Origin: CBDUXT01 sp965371245
GTDB lineage: Bacteria > Planctomycetota > Phycisphaerae > UBA1845
Length of the DNA: 64,000 bases
Direction: 5' to 3'
NCBI GenBank assembly: GCA_965371245.1
Contig: CBDUXT010000016.1
Location: forward strand, 1 to 64,000
This document shows positions 32,124 through 40,351 of this stretch, one piece after another (position 1 is the stretch's first letter; every line of letters starts with the position of its first letter). The notes below the pieces were generated by a model. That model searched no databases, was not told the origin of the DNA, and was given only the letters and a program-made list of their open reading frames with translations. A program made the position numbers and the translations under genes.

Positions 32124-34538
32124 ATGCGTAACTTCTGTCTCATCGCTGTCGTGTGTCTGCCGTTGACGGCGTCCGTCCTCGTCGCATCCGCTCAGACCCC
32201 AACGGACACCGTAACCGACCGGCAGGTCGAGCTGGCGATCCAGAAGGCCGATGCGTTCTTCACCACGAAGCAGGCCGCCGACGGGCGGTGGACCGATCTG
32301 AAGCTGGAGCTCAAGTACCCGGGTGCAACGACCGCGCTGAGCCTCCTCGCGCTTCGCACGGCCGGCGCCCCGCTGACCGACCCCCGGTTGCGGCGCGGTG
32401 TGCCCAAGCTGCTCAACCGATCGAAGATCAACACGGTTCGTGCGCGGTCGCTGACTCTGTTGATGTGGTGCGCGATCAACCCGGAGGTATTCCCCGGACA
32501 GCTCCGCGAGGACGCGCGCTTTCTCGAACAAGAGCAGGGCAAAGACGGTGGCTGGGGGTACGGGAAACGGACGGTTGCGGGTCGCGGCAAGAGCGCCGAC
32601 CGACACGACGGCGCCAACACGCACCTGTCCTTGGCGGCGCTTTCCCGCGCGCTTGCGGTGGGCGCCGACGTTCGACCCGTGGTCTGGCGGCGGGCGGAAG
32701 AGTCGTTGCTGTCGAGCCAGAACGCCGACGGCGGATGGGGCTATCCACTCGGCGCGGCGACGACGGAGGGAGCGCCGAGTGATTCGTACGGGACCATGTC
32801 CGTCGGTGGATTGGCCGCCGCCTATCACGTGTACGACGGCGCGCACCTCGAGGCCCAACTTGCGTTCAACGGCCGGAAGAAGGCTCGCTGTGGAATCGAT
32901 GCGGTATCCACCGAGCCGATTCGAAAGGCCATGGACCGGGCGTGGGTCTGGGTGGAAAAGAACCTTCGCTTCGACTCCATCCCGGGTTTGAACTTGGCGG
33001 GAGCGGCCGATCCTCGTTCCGCATCGATGGGCTCGTATCTCTTGGCGCTGGGTCGGCTGGGCGCTTTGTCCGGTCGCAAACGAATCGCCGGGCGCGTGTG
33101 GGCTCGCGGTGTCGCGCATCAACTGCTGAGCCTGCAACATGCGGACGGCTCGTGGGGCGGCGTCGAGGAATCGGGGCTGTCGCTGCTTGCGTTGGCGACG
33201 GCGCGTACGCCGGTCTTGATCAACAAACTCAAGTTCGGCGACGAGCGCGACTGGAACAACGACCCCCGTGATGCGTCCAACCTGACCCGATGGTACGCCC
33301 ATCACGTCGGAAGCCCGCAGGCCTGGCAGGTCGTCGAGCTTGACGAGTTCAGCGACGACATCATGGATGCGCCGGTGCTACTGATCACCGGTCATGCGGC
33401 GCCCAACCTTTCGGCCGACGCGCGAAACAGGATGCAAGCCTTCGTCGCGTCCGGTGGAACGATACTCGCGGTGGCGTGTTGTTCGCGCCAGGCGTTCGTT
33501 GACGAATGCAGGCAACTGTTCTCGGAGGTGTTTCCCCGCCTCCAGTCCGGTCCCCTGCCCGCCGACCATCTCGTCTGGCGCATCGATGAAGAGGTTTCGC
33601 CGAATTCGGGGATGATCGGCTTTGCCGACAACTGTCGCACCCGTGTCTTCGTGCTGCCGGATGCATCGTGCTGCGCGTGGCACCAGAACCTGATGACGCG
33701 CGAGGCAGCGCGATTTCGCCTTGCGGGAAACATCCTGCGCTACGCCACCTTCGGCAAAGAGCCACGCAGCCGGTTCGCGCCGTTTGTCACCACGCCGTCG
33801 GCCACGCCGACCGAAACGGTTTCCGTCTCTCGGTTGATGCATTCCGGCGATTGGTGGTCCGCCACGAGCGCCTTGAAGAACCTGTCCGGCCGGCTGGCGG
33901 AGCGGTACGGGTTGGGAGTTGAGGAAGGGCCGCCGGTCCGCGCCGTGAATGCCCATGCCTCGGACGCTTCGGTCCTTTGGCTCACGGGTCATACGTTGGG
34001 GCGCTTCGGCGACAAAGAGACCGAAAGCGTGAAAGCCTACCTTGCCGGCGGCGGGATGTTGATCGCGTCGCCGTGTTGCGGTCGCCCGAGTCGAACGGAG
34101 CCGACCGACGGCCGACAATTGTGGACGACCGTGCGCCAAGCGGATGACGCGAAAGACACGCCGGCGCCCGTAACGGCGTTCGACGCAACCTTTCTGGATT
34201 GGGCGAGCGGCGCGTTTCACCCTCTTACCTGGGAGCCGATTCTCTCGAGTGACCCAATCATCAGCGGGGCGGTTCGAAAAGGTCTGGCTCCTCCGCTGAC
34301 GGGCCTTACGTATCGTCCGCGGTTTGCGGGTCTCATTTCGGCTCGAATTGACCGTCCGGTGCTGTACGGCCTTAGACGCAACGACCGGTGGATCGCGGTC
34401 TATTCGCCGTACGACCTGAGCTGTAGCGTCAGCGGCAACCCGTGCCATGAATGCTACGGCTACGTCCGGCGCGACGGCGAGTCGATCGTCGGCAACCTCC
34501 TGCTCCATGCCGCGGGCGGCGAGCAGAGAAAACGATAG
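32124..34538 (+). CDS. Secreted terpene-cyclase-fold protein with DUF4159-like domains
   Basis: 804 residues from the ATG at 32124, which starts a signal peptide (MRNFCLIAVVCLPLTASVLV, cleavage near ASAQ). The N-terminal ~400 residues are alpha-barrel repeats of the squalene-cyclase/prenyltransferase type, with QW-like motifs EQEQGKDGGWGYG, SQNADGGWGYPLG and QHADGSWGG. The C-terminal half is two DUF4159-like domains: APVLLITGHAAPNLSADARNRMQAFVASGGTILAVACC and SVLWLTGHTLGRFGDKETESVKAYLAGGGMLIASPCC share layout. No DxDD cyclase motif is apparent, so it is probably not a cyclase. Function unknown; a planctomycete envelope protein. Confidence 0.75.
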   Translation: MRNFCLIAVVCLPLTASVLVASAQTPTDTVTDRQVELAIQKADAFFTTKQAADGRWTDLKLELKYPGATTALSLLALRTAGAPLTDPRLRRGVPKLLNRSKINTVRARSLTLLMWCAINPEVFPGQLREDARFLEQEQGKDGGWGYGKRTVAGRGKSADRHDGANTHLSLAALSRALAVGADVRPVVWRRAEESLLSSQNADGGWGYPLGAATTEGAPSDSYGTMSVGGLAAAYHVYDGAHLEAQLAFNGRKKARCGIDAVSTEPIRKAMDRAWVWVEKNLRFDSIPGLNLAGAADPRSASMGSYLLALGRLGALSGRKRIAGRVWARGVAHQLLSLQHADGSWGGVEESGLSLLALATARTPVLINKLKFGDERDWNNDPRDASNLTRWYAHHVGSPQAWQVVELDEFSDDIMDAPVLLITGHAAPNLSADARNRMQAFVASGGTILAVACCSRQAFVDECRQLFSEVFPRLQSGPLPADHLVWRIDEEVSPNSGMIGFADNCRTRVFVLPDASCCAWHQNLMTREAARFRLAGNILRYATFGKEPRSRFAPFVTTPSATPTETVSVSRLMHSGDWWSATSALKNLSGRLAERYGLGVEEGPPVRAVNAHASDASVLWLTGHTLGRFGDKETESVKAYLAGGGMLIASPCCGRPSRTEPTDGRQLWTTVRQADDAKDTPAPVTAFDATFLDWASGAFHPLTWEPILSSDPIISGAVRKGLAPPLTGLTYRPRFAGLISARIDRPVLYGLRRNDRWIAVYSPYDLSCSVSGNPCHECYGYVRRDGESIVGNLLLHAAGGEQRKR

Positions 34539-34580
34539 ATGCGGATTGTGTCGGGGGGACCGGGGTCTCGGCGCGGTTCG

Positions 34581-35804
34581 TCAGGCTCGGACGACCGGGT
34601 TGTTGGAGCCGGAGTCCGCGGAACCAAGCCGGCGACCGCAGTCGGGGCAACAGGCCGTCTGGAGACGGCTCCAACGCTGCGCCACCGCCTGCTCTCGCCG
34701 AGTGAGTTCTTCCGCTCTGCGGCTCAATTCAGCGGTTTGTGTGGCTACGGCTGCACGGCTCTTCGTCAGCGCGGCGTGCTCATGCTGTACCCTACTCAGA
34801 TGGGATCGAAGATCCTGCTCGCGGGCGACAAGCTGGCCGTGGAGCTGTGTCAAGTCGTGTAGGCGTCCTCGAAGTTCGGCCTCCCTGACGTCAATGTTTT
34901 TCATGCGGGTGTCGAGCTCCTCCGGCGCCGCGTCCGGGGACGGCGATGCCTGCTCGTCTTGCTCCGTTTCCTCGCTCCATGTGTTCAGCGTTGCCCACGA
35001 CTCGGCGATGTTTCGGCGAAGCACATCGAGCTCGGACTCGATCTGGGACACGTCAAGCAACTTCGGAAGCCCACTCGATTCGTCGTCGCGTTTGGCGGTC
35101 GGGTCCGGACCCGACGCGGCGGCGACCAAGAGGCTGAAGGGCCCGATCGTGATTCGATCGCCCTCGGCCAGGCGGCCGGACGCGCAAGGGCGCCCGTTCA
35201 CCGCAGTGGCCTCCCGTCCATCCAAGTCATAGATCGCCGTACCGTTCTCGAAGCGGAAGATGATCGCGCGCCGGGTGCTGACATCCTCGTGATCCAGACA
35301 GACGGGAGCGTCCGGGAGCCGTCCCAGCAACGTTACAGCCTCCCGCAGGGGCCACCGCCGATCCGTTTCCGCAAGCGTCAGGGAAAGGGGCTTGCGAAGC
35401 GTCGTGGCGTCGTCTCCGTTGTACCCCATGCGAGGGGCAGCCCCGGGGGTGACACTCATCTGGACCGCAACCTGGATGGACGTCGCACCGAGATGGATGA
35501 CGTCTCCGTCATTCAGGATGGCCAGATCGATGCGTGACGTGCCGCAGGTGGTGCCCGCCTCGGTGTGCAGATCCTTGATCAAAACGTGGGTGCCGGTGTT
35601 TACGATGACGCAGTGCGCTGCGCTGATATCACAGTCGTGCAGGACGATATGCGCCGGACGTTTCGACCCGATCAGCGTGACGGGACGGCGGATGGTCCAG
35701 ACTTTTTGTGCGGGCGAGCCGACCCCGGCCGTGATTCGCACACGCGGAGCATCCGCGGGTAGCTCCAGCGTCACGACAGTCTCCGCGGATGATCCTTCTT
35801 GCAT
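34581..35804 (-). CDS. Tandem FHA-domain protein with coiled coil
   Basis: 407 residues from the ATG at 35804, with GGGGAGAAG upstream. The first FHA domain (~38-115) has TLIGSKRPAHIVLHDCDISAAHCVIV. The second (~150-230) has TLLGRLPDAPVCLDHEDVSTRRAIIF and ATAVNGRPC. The first keeps the S-x-x-H pair; the second has R in place of the usual H. A long charged coiled coil (~265-385) then leads to a C-terminal CCPDCGRR zinc-knuckle-like end. FHA domains bind phosphothreonine, so it may read marks from Hanks kinases such as the one at 60879. No partner gene is adjacent. Confidence 0.8.
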   Translation of the reverse strand: MQEGSSAETVVTLELPADAPRVRITAGVGSPAQKVWTIRRPVTLIGSKRPAHIVLHDCDISAAHCVIVNTGTHVLIKDLHTEAGTTCGTSRIDLAILNDGDVIHLGATSIQVAVQMSVTPGAAPRMGYNGDDATTLRKPLSLTLAETDRRWPLREAVTLLGRLPDAPVCLDHEDVSTRRAIIFRFENGTAIYDLDGREATAVNGRPCASGRLAEGDRITIGPFSLLVAAASGPDPTAKRDDESSGLPKLLDVSQIESELDVLRRNIAESWATLNTWSEETEQDEQASPSPDAAPEELDTRMKNIDVREAELRGRLHDLTQLHGQLVAREQDLRSHLSRVQHEHAALTKSRAAVATQTAELSRRAEELTRREQAVAQRWSRLQTACCPDCGRRLGSADSGSNNPVVRA

Positions 35805-36119
35805 TGTGCTTCTCCCCTGCTCGATGCTCGTTGGCGGCCCATTTGCCAGCGGACGTCTTGGAACACGATCCACCGTCGGTCGGCGGACGTGCATCGCGTC
35901 AAGCCGGGCAACCGCGTACACTTATTCCGGGTGGACGGTCTGGGGCATCCACCAAGATACAGGATACGATTGAAAGCGCTGCGGCGGCAACTAGAAGCCT
36001 ACCCTGGAAGTGCGTGCCACCGGCATCTTGGGGGCGTTTTCACGGACCGTAAGCCCGCGCCGCATGTGTTATCGGGATAGGCTCCAGGCGGAACCCTCCC
36101 CGGCCTCGATGGAGTCTGC
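35805..36119. other. Divergent promoter region, FHA gene and surE
   Basis: No gene or repeat recognised in about 315 bases between the divergently read genes. GGAG at 36109 is the surE ribosome binding site. Confidence 0.5.
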
Positions 36120-36848
36120 ATGAACATTTTGCTTACCAACGACGATGGCTACGACGCGCCCGGTCTGCTGGCGGCCTATAAGTCCGTGCAGGGACGGGGG
36201 GAGGTTCACGTCGTCGCCCCGTCCCGCGAGCGATCGGCCTGCAGCCACGCCATCAGTATCCGCAGTCCGATCCACGTCGAGCGAATCGAGCATGAGGTGA
36301 TGGGGACGGTTTTTGCAGTTGACGGCACGCCGGCGGACTGCGTTCGGCTCGCGTTCGCCGCGCTGGTCAAAGAGCCGATAACGCTGGTGCTTTCGGGCAT
36401 CAACCGCGGCGCCAACGCGGGCGTGGATACCTTCTATTCCGGCACGGTGGCCGGCGCCCGCGAAGCGGCGATTCTGGGGATTCCCGCCGTCGCGGTTTCC
36501 CAGTCTATCCGCGCCGGGCTCGAGACCGATTGGGCGGCCGCCACCGAGTGCGCGTCCTTCCTGATCGACGAGTTGCTCGCGGAACCGCTTCCAGCGCCGG
36601 GTTATTGGTGCGTGAATCTGCCGGCTCCGATCCCGGCCGATCCGCGCAAACACGTCCATCGCGTGCCCATCGCCGCGCACGCGATGCCGATGTCGTTCAA
36701 CCGGCAAGACAGCGCCGACGGGCGGAAGATCGTCTTCGAGTATGGCGCATCCTACTGGCTTCGCGACGTGACCGGCTCCAGCGACTACAGCACGATCCGC
36801 GACGGTGCCATTGCCGTGACGGCAGTGCCATTGTTTGGTCGGTTTTGA
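36120..36848 (+). CDS. surE: 5'/3'-nucleotidase SurE
   Basis: 242 residues. Metal-site signature at the N-terminus: NILLTNDDGYDAPGL. Then VVAPSRERSACSHAIS, DGTPADCVRLA and VLSGINRGANAGVDTFYSGTVAGAREA, with the catalytic Asn and Ser residues, all close to the SurE consensus. It dephosphorylates nucleoside monophosphates and helps in stationary-phase survival. GGAG lies 7 bases upstream. It is not beside pcm here; the gene stands alone and is followed by nested inverted repeats. Confidence 0.95.
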   Translation: MNILLTNDDGYDAPGLLAAYKSVQGRGEVHVVAPSRERSACSHAISIRSPIHVERIEHEVMGTVFAVDGTPADCVRLAFAALVKEPITLVLSGINRGANAGVDTFYSGTVAGAREAAILGIPAVAVSQSIRAGLETDWAAATECASFLIDELLAEPLPAPGYWCVNLPAPIPADPRKHVHRVPIAAHAMPMSFNRQDSADGRKIVFEYGASYWLRDVTGSSDYSTIRDGAIAVTAVPLFGRF

Positions 36849-36855
36849 GGCGTGT

Positions 36856-37027
36856 CGGTCGGGTCATCGACCCGGCACTTCTCGACCACGCTCGATGCCG
36901 CACGAATGCAACGCATTTGCGAAAAGCGAGTAGGGCGGGCTAGTGCCTGCCGTGGGTGAGGATGGCAGGCAATAGCCTTGGAAGACCTACTCGTGCCAAA
37001 CCATGCCGGGTCGATGACCCGACCTAC
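36856..37027. repeat. Nested inverted repeats
   Basis: Outer arms: GTCGGGTCATCGACCCGGCA at 36859 and its exact inverse TGCCGGGTCGATGACCCGAC at 37003-37022, each itself a palindrome. Inner arms: GTAGGGCGGGCTAGTGCCTG at 36930 facing GGCAGGCAATAGCC at 36964. The inner unit is related to the pairs at 46956 and 55833. Confidence 0.75.
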
Positions 37028-37054
37028 TCGGCTCAAACTACGCTTGGTTTAGGA

Positions 37055-37300
37055 CTAGAAGCTCGGGTCATCTTTCGGTTTGTACGTCGTCGTCGCCAGC
37101 GAGCCGTCGGCGCGCTCGTGCAGTTGTTGAATCTTGTTCTCGGCCTTGGTCAGGATGTCCCGGCACTGCTTGACCAGCGCCATCCCTTTTTCGTACTGCG
37201 CGATCGACTCTTCCAGCCCGATCTTGCCTTGCTCGATCTGTTCCGCAATGGTCTCGAGCTGCCTGAGCGCTTCCTCGAACGTCACTTTTCGCTTGGCCAT
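37055..37300 (-). CDS. xseB: Exodeoxyribonuclease VII small subunit
   Basis: 81 residues, the usual size. VTFEEALRQLETIAEQIEQGKIGLEESIAQYEKGMALVKQCRDIL is the XseB helical hairpin that wraps around XseA. The ATG at 37300 comes 2 bases after the xseA stop. XseB stabilises XseA in the nuclease that degrades single-stranded DNA from both ends. Confidence 0.93.
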   Translation of the reverse strand: MAKRKVTFEEALRQLETIAEQIEQGKIGLEESIAQYEKGMALVKQCRDILTKAENKIQQLHERADGSLATTTYKPKDDPSF

Positions 37301-37302
37301 GG

Positions 37303-38859
37303 TTATTCGAACAACTCCAGTTGATTGAGATTGATCACCTGCGATTCGAACTCGCCGTCGCCCAGCTCAGTGACGACCCGTTGGCCGTCGCGCACGTCGC
37401 CCGACGAGCGGACCACGCGACGGCCCTTCTTGGTCCGCGTGATGGAGTATCCGCGGTTGAGCACGCTGCGATAGCTCATGGCCGACAACACTTCTTCTTG
37501 TTGCAAGACCCGCGAGACCAGCAGCGCCAGGCGGCGGCGCATTGCGGCCGCCAGCGCGCCCGCCGTCCGATCGACGCCGTCGGTCAGCCTTCCGGTCAGC
37601 CGGGCGGGCGAGGCTCGTTCCAGTTGCTGCGCCCAGGCGCTGACGCCGCGCTCAGCCCGCGCAAGGCGCTGGGCCGCCGCCCAGCGCAATCGATGCCCTG
37701 CGTCCCGAAGTTCGACGGCACGACGGCGCATCAACGCATGCGGCGCGATGCGCTGAACCACGGGCTCCAGGGTGTCGAGCACACGGCGGCGGGTCTGTAC
37801 ACGATCGATCAATGCACGGTACATGCGGCCGGTCACCTCGTCGAGAACCTGCTCGCGCCGATGGACGAAGACGAGCGGGTCGCGCAGCGCGGGACGCATC
37901 AACAGACCGCCAAACCGCTCGGTGAGCACGTCGAGCTGCGACCGCAACGCGCGCCGCAGACGCAGCGCCTGATCCGAAAGGTCGTCGAGCACATCGTCCA
38001 GAACGGGAACCACCAGCTCAGCGGCCGCGGTGGGCGTTGCCGCGCGGAGGTCGGCCACCAGGTCGGCCACGGTCACATCGACCTCGTGCCCGACGGCGCT
38101 GACCACCGGGATGTGGCTTTCGTGGATCGCACGGGCGACGATCTCTTCGTTGAACGTCCAGAGATCCTCCAGCGATCCGCCGCCTCGTCCGACGATCAGG
38201 ACATCGACGACGCCGAGTGCCTCCGATGCGGCGTTTATCTTGCGGATGGCCGCAGCGATCTCGTGCTTGGCGTCGGGGCCCTGCACGCGAACGGGGTACA
38301 CCAGGATGTCGATGCACGGAAAGCGACGGGTGAGTGTGCGGATCATGTCGGCGACGGCTGCCCCGGTCGGACTCGTTACGAGTACGATGCGCCTCGGGAA
38401 GCTGGGCAGGGGCCGTTTGTGTCGCTCGTCGAAGAGTCCCTCTGTCCGGAGCCTGTCACAGAGCTGCCGGAAGGCCAGTTCGAGCGCGCCGAGGCCTCGG
38501 GGCTCAATTCGTCGGATGTAGAGCTGATATCGACCGGCCCGCTCGAACACCTCGACACGGCCGGTCGCGACAACCTCCATGCCGTCGCTCGGGTCGAACT
38601 TCAGCTTGGCCGCCGTGCTGCGCCACATGACGCAGGACAGCTCGCTGCCTCGATCTTTCAGCGTGAGGTATAGGTGTCCGCCGGCGTGTCGCTTGTAGTT
38701 GCTGATCTCGCCGACCACGTGAACGGTAGATGGCAGAGAGTGCTCCAGGGCGTCCTTCACCAGGGCTGTCAGTTGCGAGACGGTGAGGAGTCCGCGCGCG
38801 GCCGGTGTCTTCTCGTCGGGAACCTTAATCAGGCTCGGGTTGAACGGTGGCCTCGTCAT
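37303..38859 (-). CDS. xseA: Exodeoxyribonuclease VII large subunit
   Basis: 518 residues from the ATG at 38859; ATG at 38871 and a start at 38898 are also in frame. The N-terminal OB domain is LTVSQLTALVKDALEHSLPSTVHVVGEISNYKRHAGGHLYLTLKD. The catalytic core has IVLVTSPTGAAVADMIRTLTRRFPCIDILVYPVRVQG, VLIVGRGGGSLEDLWTFNEE, and VVSAVGHEVDVTVADLVADLRAATPTAAAE. A long helical C-terminal stalk ends in YRSVLNRGYSI and the GRRVVRSSGDV segment. With XseB it forms exonuclease VII. The 5' end overlaps the CheX-like gene by about 35 bases. Confidence 0.94.
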   Translation of the reverse strand: MTRPPFNPSLIKVPDEKTPAARGLLTVSQLTALVKDALEHSLPSTVHVVGEISNYKRHAGGHLYLTLKDRGSELSCVMWRSTAAKLKFDPSDGMEVVATGRVEVFERAGRYQLYIRRIEPRGLGALELAFRQLCDRLRTEGLFDERHKRPLPSFPRRIVLVTSPTGAAVADMIRTLTRRFPCIDILVYPVRVQGPDAKHEIAAAIRKINAASEALGVVDVLIVGRGGGSLEDLWTFNEEIVARAIHESHIPVVSAVGHEVDVTVADLVADLRAATPTAAAELVVPVLDDVLDDLSDQALRLRRALRSQLDVLTERFGGLLMRPALRDPLVFVHRREQVLDEVTGRMYRALIDRVQTRRRVLDTLEPVVQRIAPHALMRRRAVELRDAGHRLRWAAAQRLARAERGVSAWAQQLERASPARLTGRLTDGVDRTAGALAAAMRRRLALLVSRVLQQEEVLSAMSYRSVLNRGYSITRTKKGRRVVRSSGDVRDGQRVVTELGDGEFESQVINLNQLELFE

Positions 38860-39415
38860 GACCCTGGCCATTGGATCGCACAGGGCGGGACGACGCAACC
38901 GTGAGACGGTGCGTGCTCAACACCGGTGACCGAACCGGCTGGGTTTCCGCAACGTGCTGGTTCTGAATACTGACGAAGAGGGAGAAGGTTCCCATGGAGC
39001 AGGAGAAGGGAACTCGAAGCCAGGGATGAAGCAGAGCGATTTCGCCCAGATCGACATCGCCGATCACGATTCGCGGAATGGAGATCTCGACGAGACGCTG
39101 GCTCAAGGCGCGTTTGGCACTTCCGGTCACCATGTTGGCGAGTTCGCCGATCGCGTCGTAGGCATCGTTGAGGCTGAGCTCACCCCGAGCGAACGCCATG
39201 CCGACCGGCAAGACCACGCCGGAGGGAAACCGCAGGAGCACCGCCCCGGAAGCCCCGCCGCTCATGGTGATCACGGCGTTGACGACGCCGGTTCTGGCGG
39301 GAAGCGACGCGATCACCTGCGGGGGTTCGGGTGTTACGCAGCACCCGGCCATCATCTCAAAAACCCGCTCGGTCGCGGTCACGAACGGGTTGATCAGACG
39401 CACGTCCATACTCAT
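38825..39415 (-). CDS. CheX/CheC-like chemotaxis phosphatase domain protein
   Basis: 196 residues from the ATG at 39415; the ATG two codons later is possible. The fold marker DAIGELANMVTGSAKRAL matches the E-x-x-N-x-x-x-G motif by which CheC and CheX dephosphorylate CheY-P. Upstream, VNAVITMSGGASGAVLLRFPSGV and the N-terminal MDVRLINPFVTATERVFEMMAG also match CheX. The C-terminal ~45 residues are low-complexity. No cheY or flagellar genes are near; the gene overlaps xseA, so it may be part of that transcript and serve a stand-alone response regulator. Confidence 0.8.
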   Translation of the reverse strand: MSMDVRLINPFVTATERVFEMMAGCCVTPEPPQVIASLPARTGVVNAVITMSGGASGAVLLRFPSGVVLPVGMAFARGELSLNDAYDAIGELANMVTGSAKRALSQRLVEISIPRIVIGDVDLGEIALLHPWLRVPFSCSMGTFSLFVSIQNQHVAETQPVRSPVLSTHRLTVASSRPVRSNGQGHDEATVQPEPD

Positions 39416-39571
39416 GTATTCCCGGCCCAAGTGGTGCGACGGGAGATTTCTCCCCGGTTGGCGCCTGCCCGGGTGACGGGCGGAGCGCCGGTACCGAAAG
39501 CATATGATACGCCTATCTGCGCAGATCGACTGCGTGAGGTTCCGAGAAAACCGTCGCCCATCAGCTACGGT

Positions 39572-40180
39572 CTACGGCTTGACCGCCAGGGCGCTCTCGA
39601 TCGCCGCGGTGACTTCTTTGCTGTCCGGATTGAGGCGCGGGGCGAACTTGGCGATCACCGTTCCGTCACGTCCGACGAGGTATTTTTGGAAGTTCCACGT
39701 AACGTCGCCGGCGATGGCGCTATCCGCATGGGTGCTCAGGAACTGATACAGCGGGCACTGGTCGTCGCCCTTGACCGATACTTTGGCGAACAAGTCGTAC
39801 TTTGCATTCTTTTTCTTGGTGCAAAACGTCTTGATCTCTTCGTTGGTACCGGGCTCCTGCTTGCGGAAATTGTTGGCCGGAAATGCCAGGATGCGCAAAC
39901 CCTTGTCCTTGTACTTGGCGTAGATCTTCTCCATGCCCGCGTACGACCGGTCCGTCAGACCGCAGCGACTGGCCACGTTCACAATCAGCAGGACGTCCCC
40001 GCGAAACGTGTCCAGCGAAACGTCCTTCCCGTCAATGTTCTTTACGGTGAAGTCGTACACCGACTTGGCGGGCGCCGTCTTTGTCTTCTGGTCATCCCTC
40101 GCCGCTACGTCGGCTTCCGCGAAGCTCACGAGCAACATCAAGGCGGATACCGCGAGCGCACATCGTGTTGTTACGAACAT
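39572..40180 (-). CDS. Secreted glutathione peroxidase family protein
   Basis: 202 residues from the ATG at 40180 (GGAAAGGATC upstream). An N-terminal signal peptide (FVTTRCALAVSALMLLVSFA, to ~24) puts it outside the cytoplasm. The thioredoxin-like GPx core has VNVASRCGLT with peroxidatic Cys73, FPANNFRKQEPGTN (the usual Asn-Gln is Asn-Asn) and DVTWNFQKYLV with the active-site Trp-Asn. Cys is used, not selenocysteine. It probably reduces lipid or organic hydroperoxides using thioredoxin. The hydrolase gene at 40352 lies upstream on the same strand. Confidence 0.88.
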   Translation of the reverse strand: MFVTTRCALAVSALMLLVSFAEADVAARDDQKTKTAPAKSVYDFTVKNIDGKDVSLDTFRGDVLLIVNVASRCGLTDRSYAGMEKIYAKYKDKGLRILAFPANNFRKQEPGTNEEIKTFCTKKKNAKYDLFAKVSVKGDDQCPLYQFLSTHADSAIAGDVTWNFQKYLVGRDGTVIAKFAPRLNPDSKEVTAAIESALAVKP

Positions 40181-40351
40181 AGCATGATCCTTTCCACGTG
40201 TTCCCAATGACCCGCAACCCACGGGGGCAATCATCGGGTTGGAAGATGCGAGTGTCAACGGCCGCTCTGTTCCCTGATCCAGGCACCCAAGCAGAGCGTG
40301 CGTCCGCGACACACTGGCGCTTGGACTGTTCAGCCCCGGGGCGCGTCATGG

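Noticed and set aside
37321..38673. Long plus-strand open frame opposite xseA
   Set aside because: Antisense shadow of a well-supported gene in high-GC DNA.
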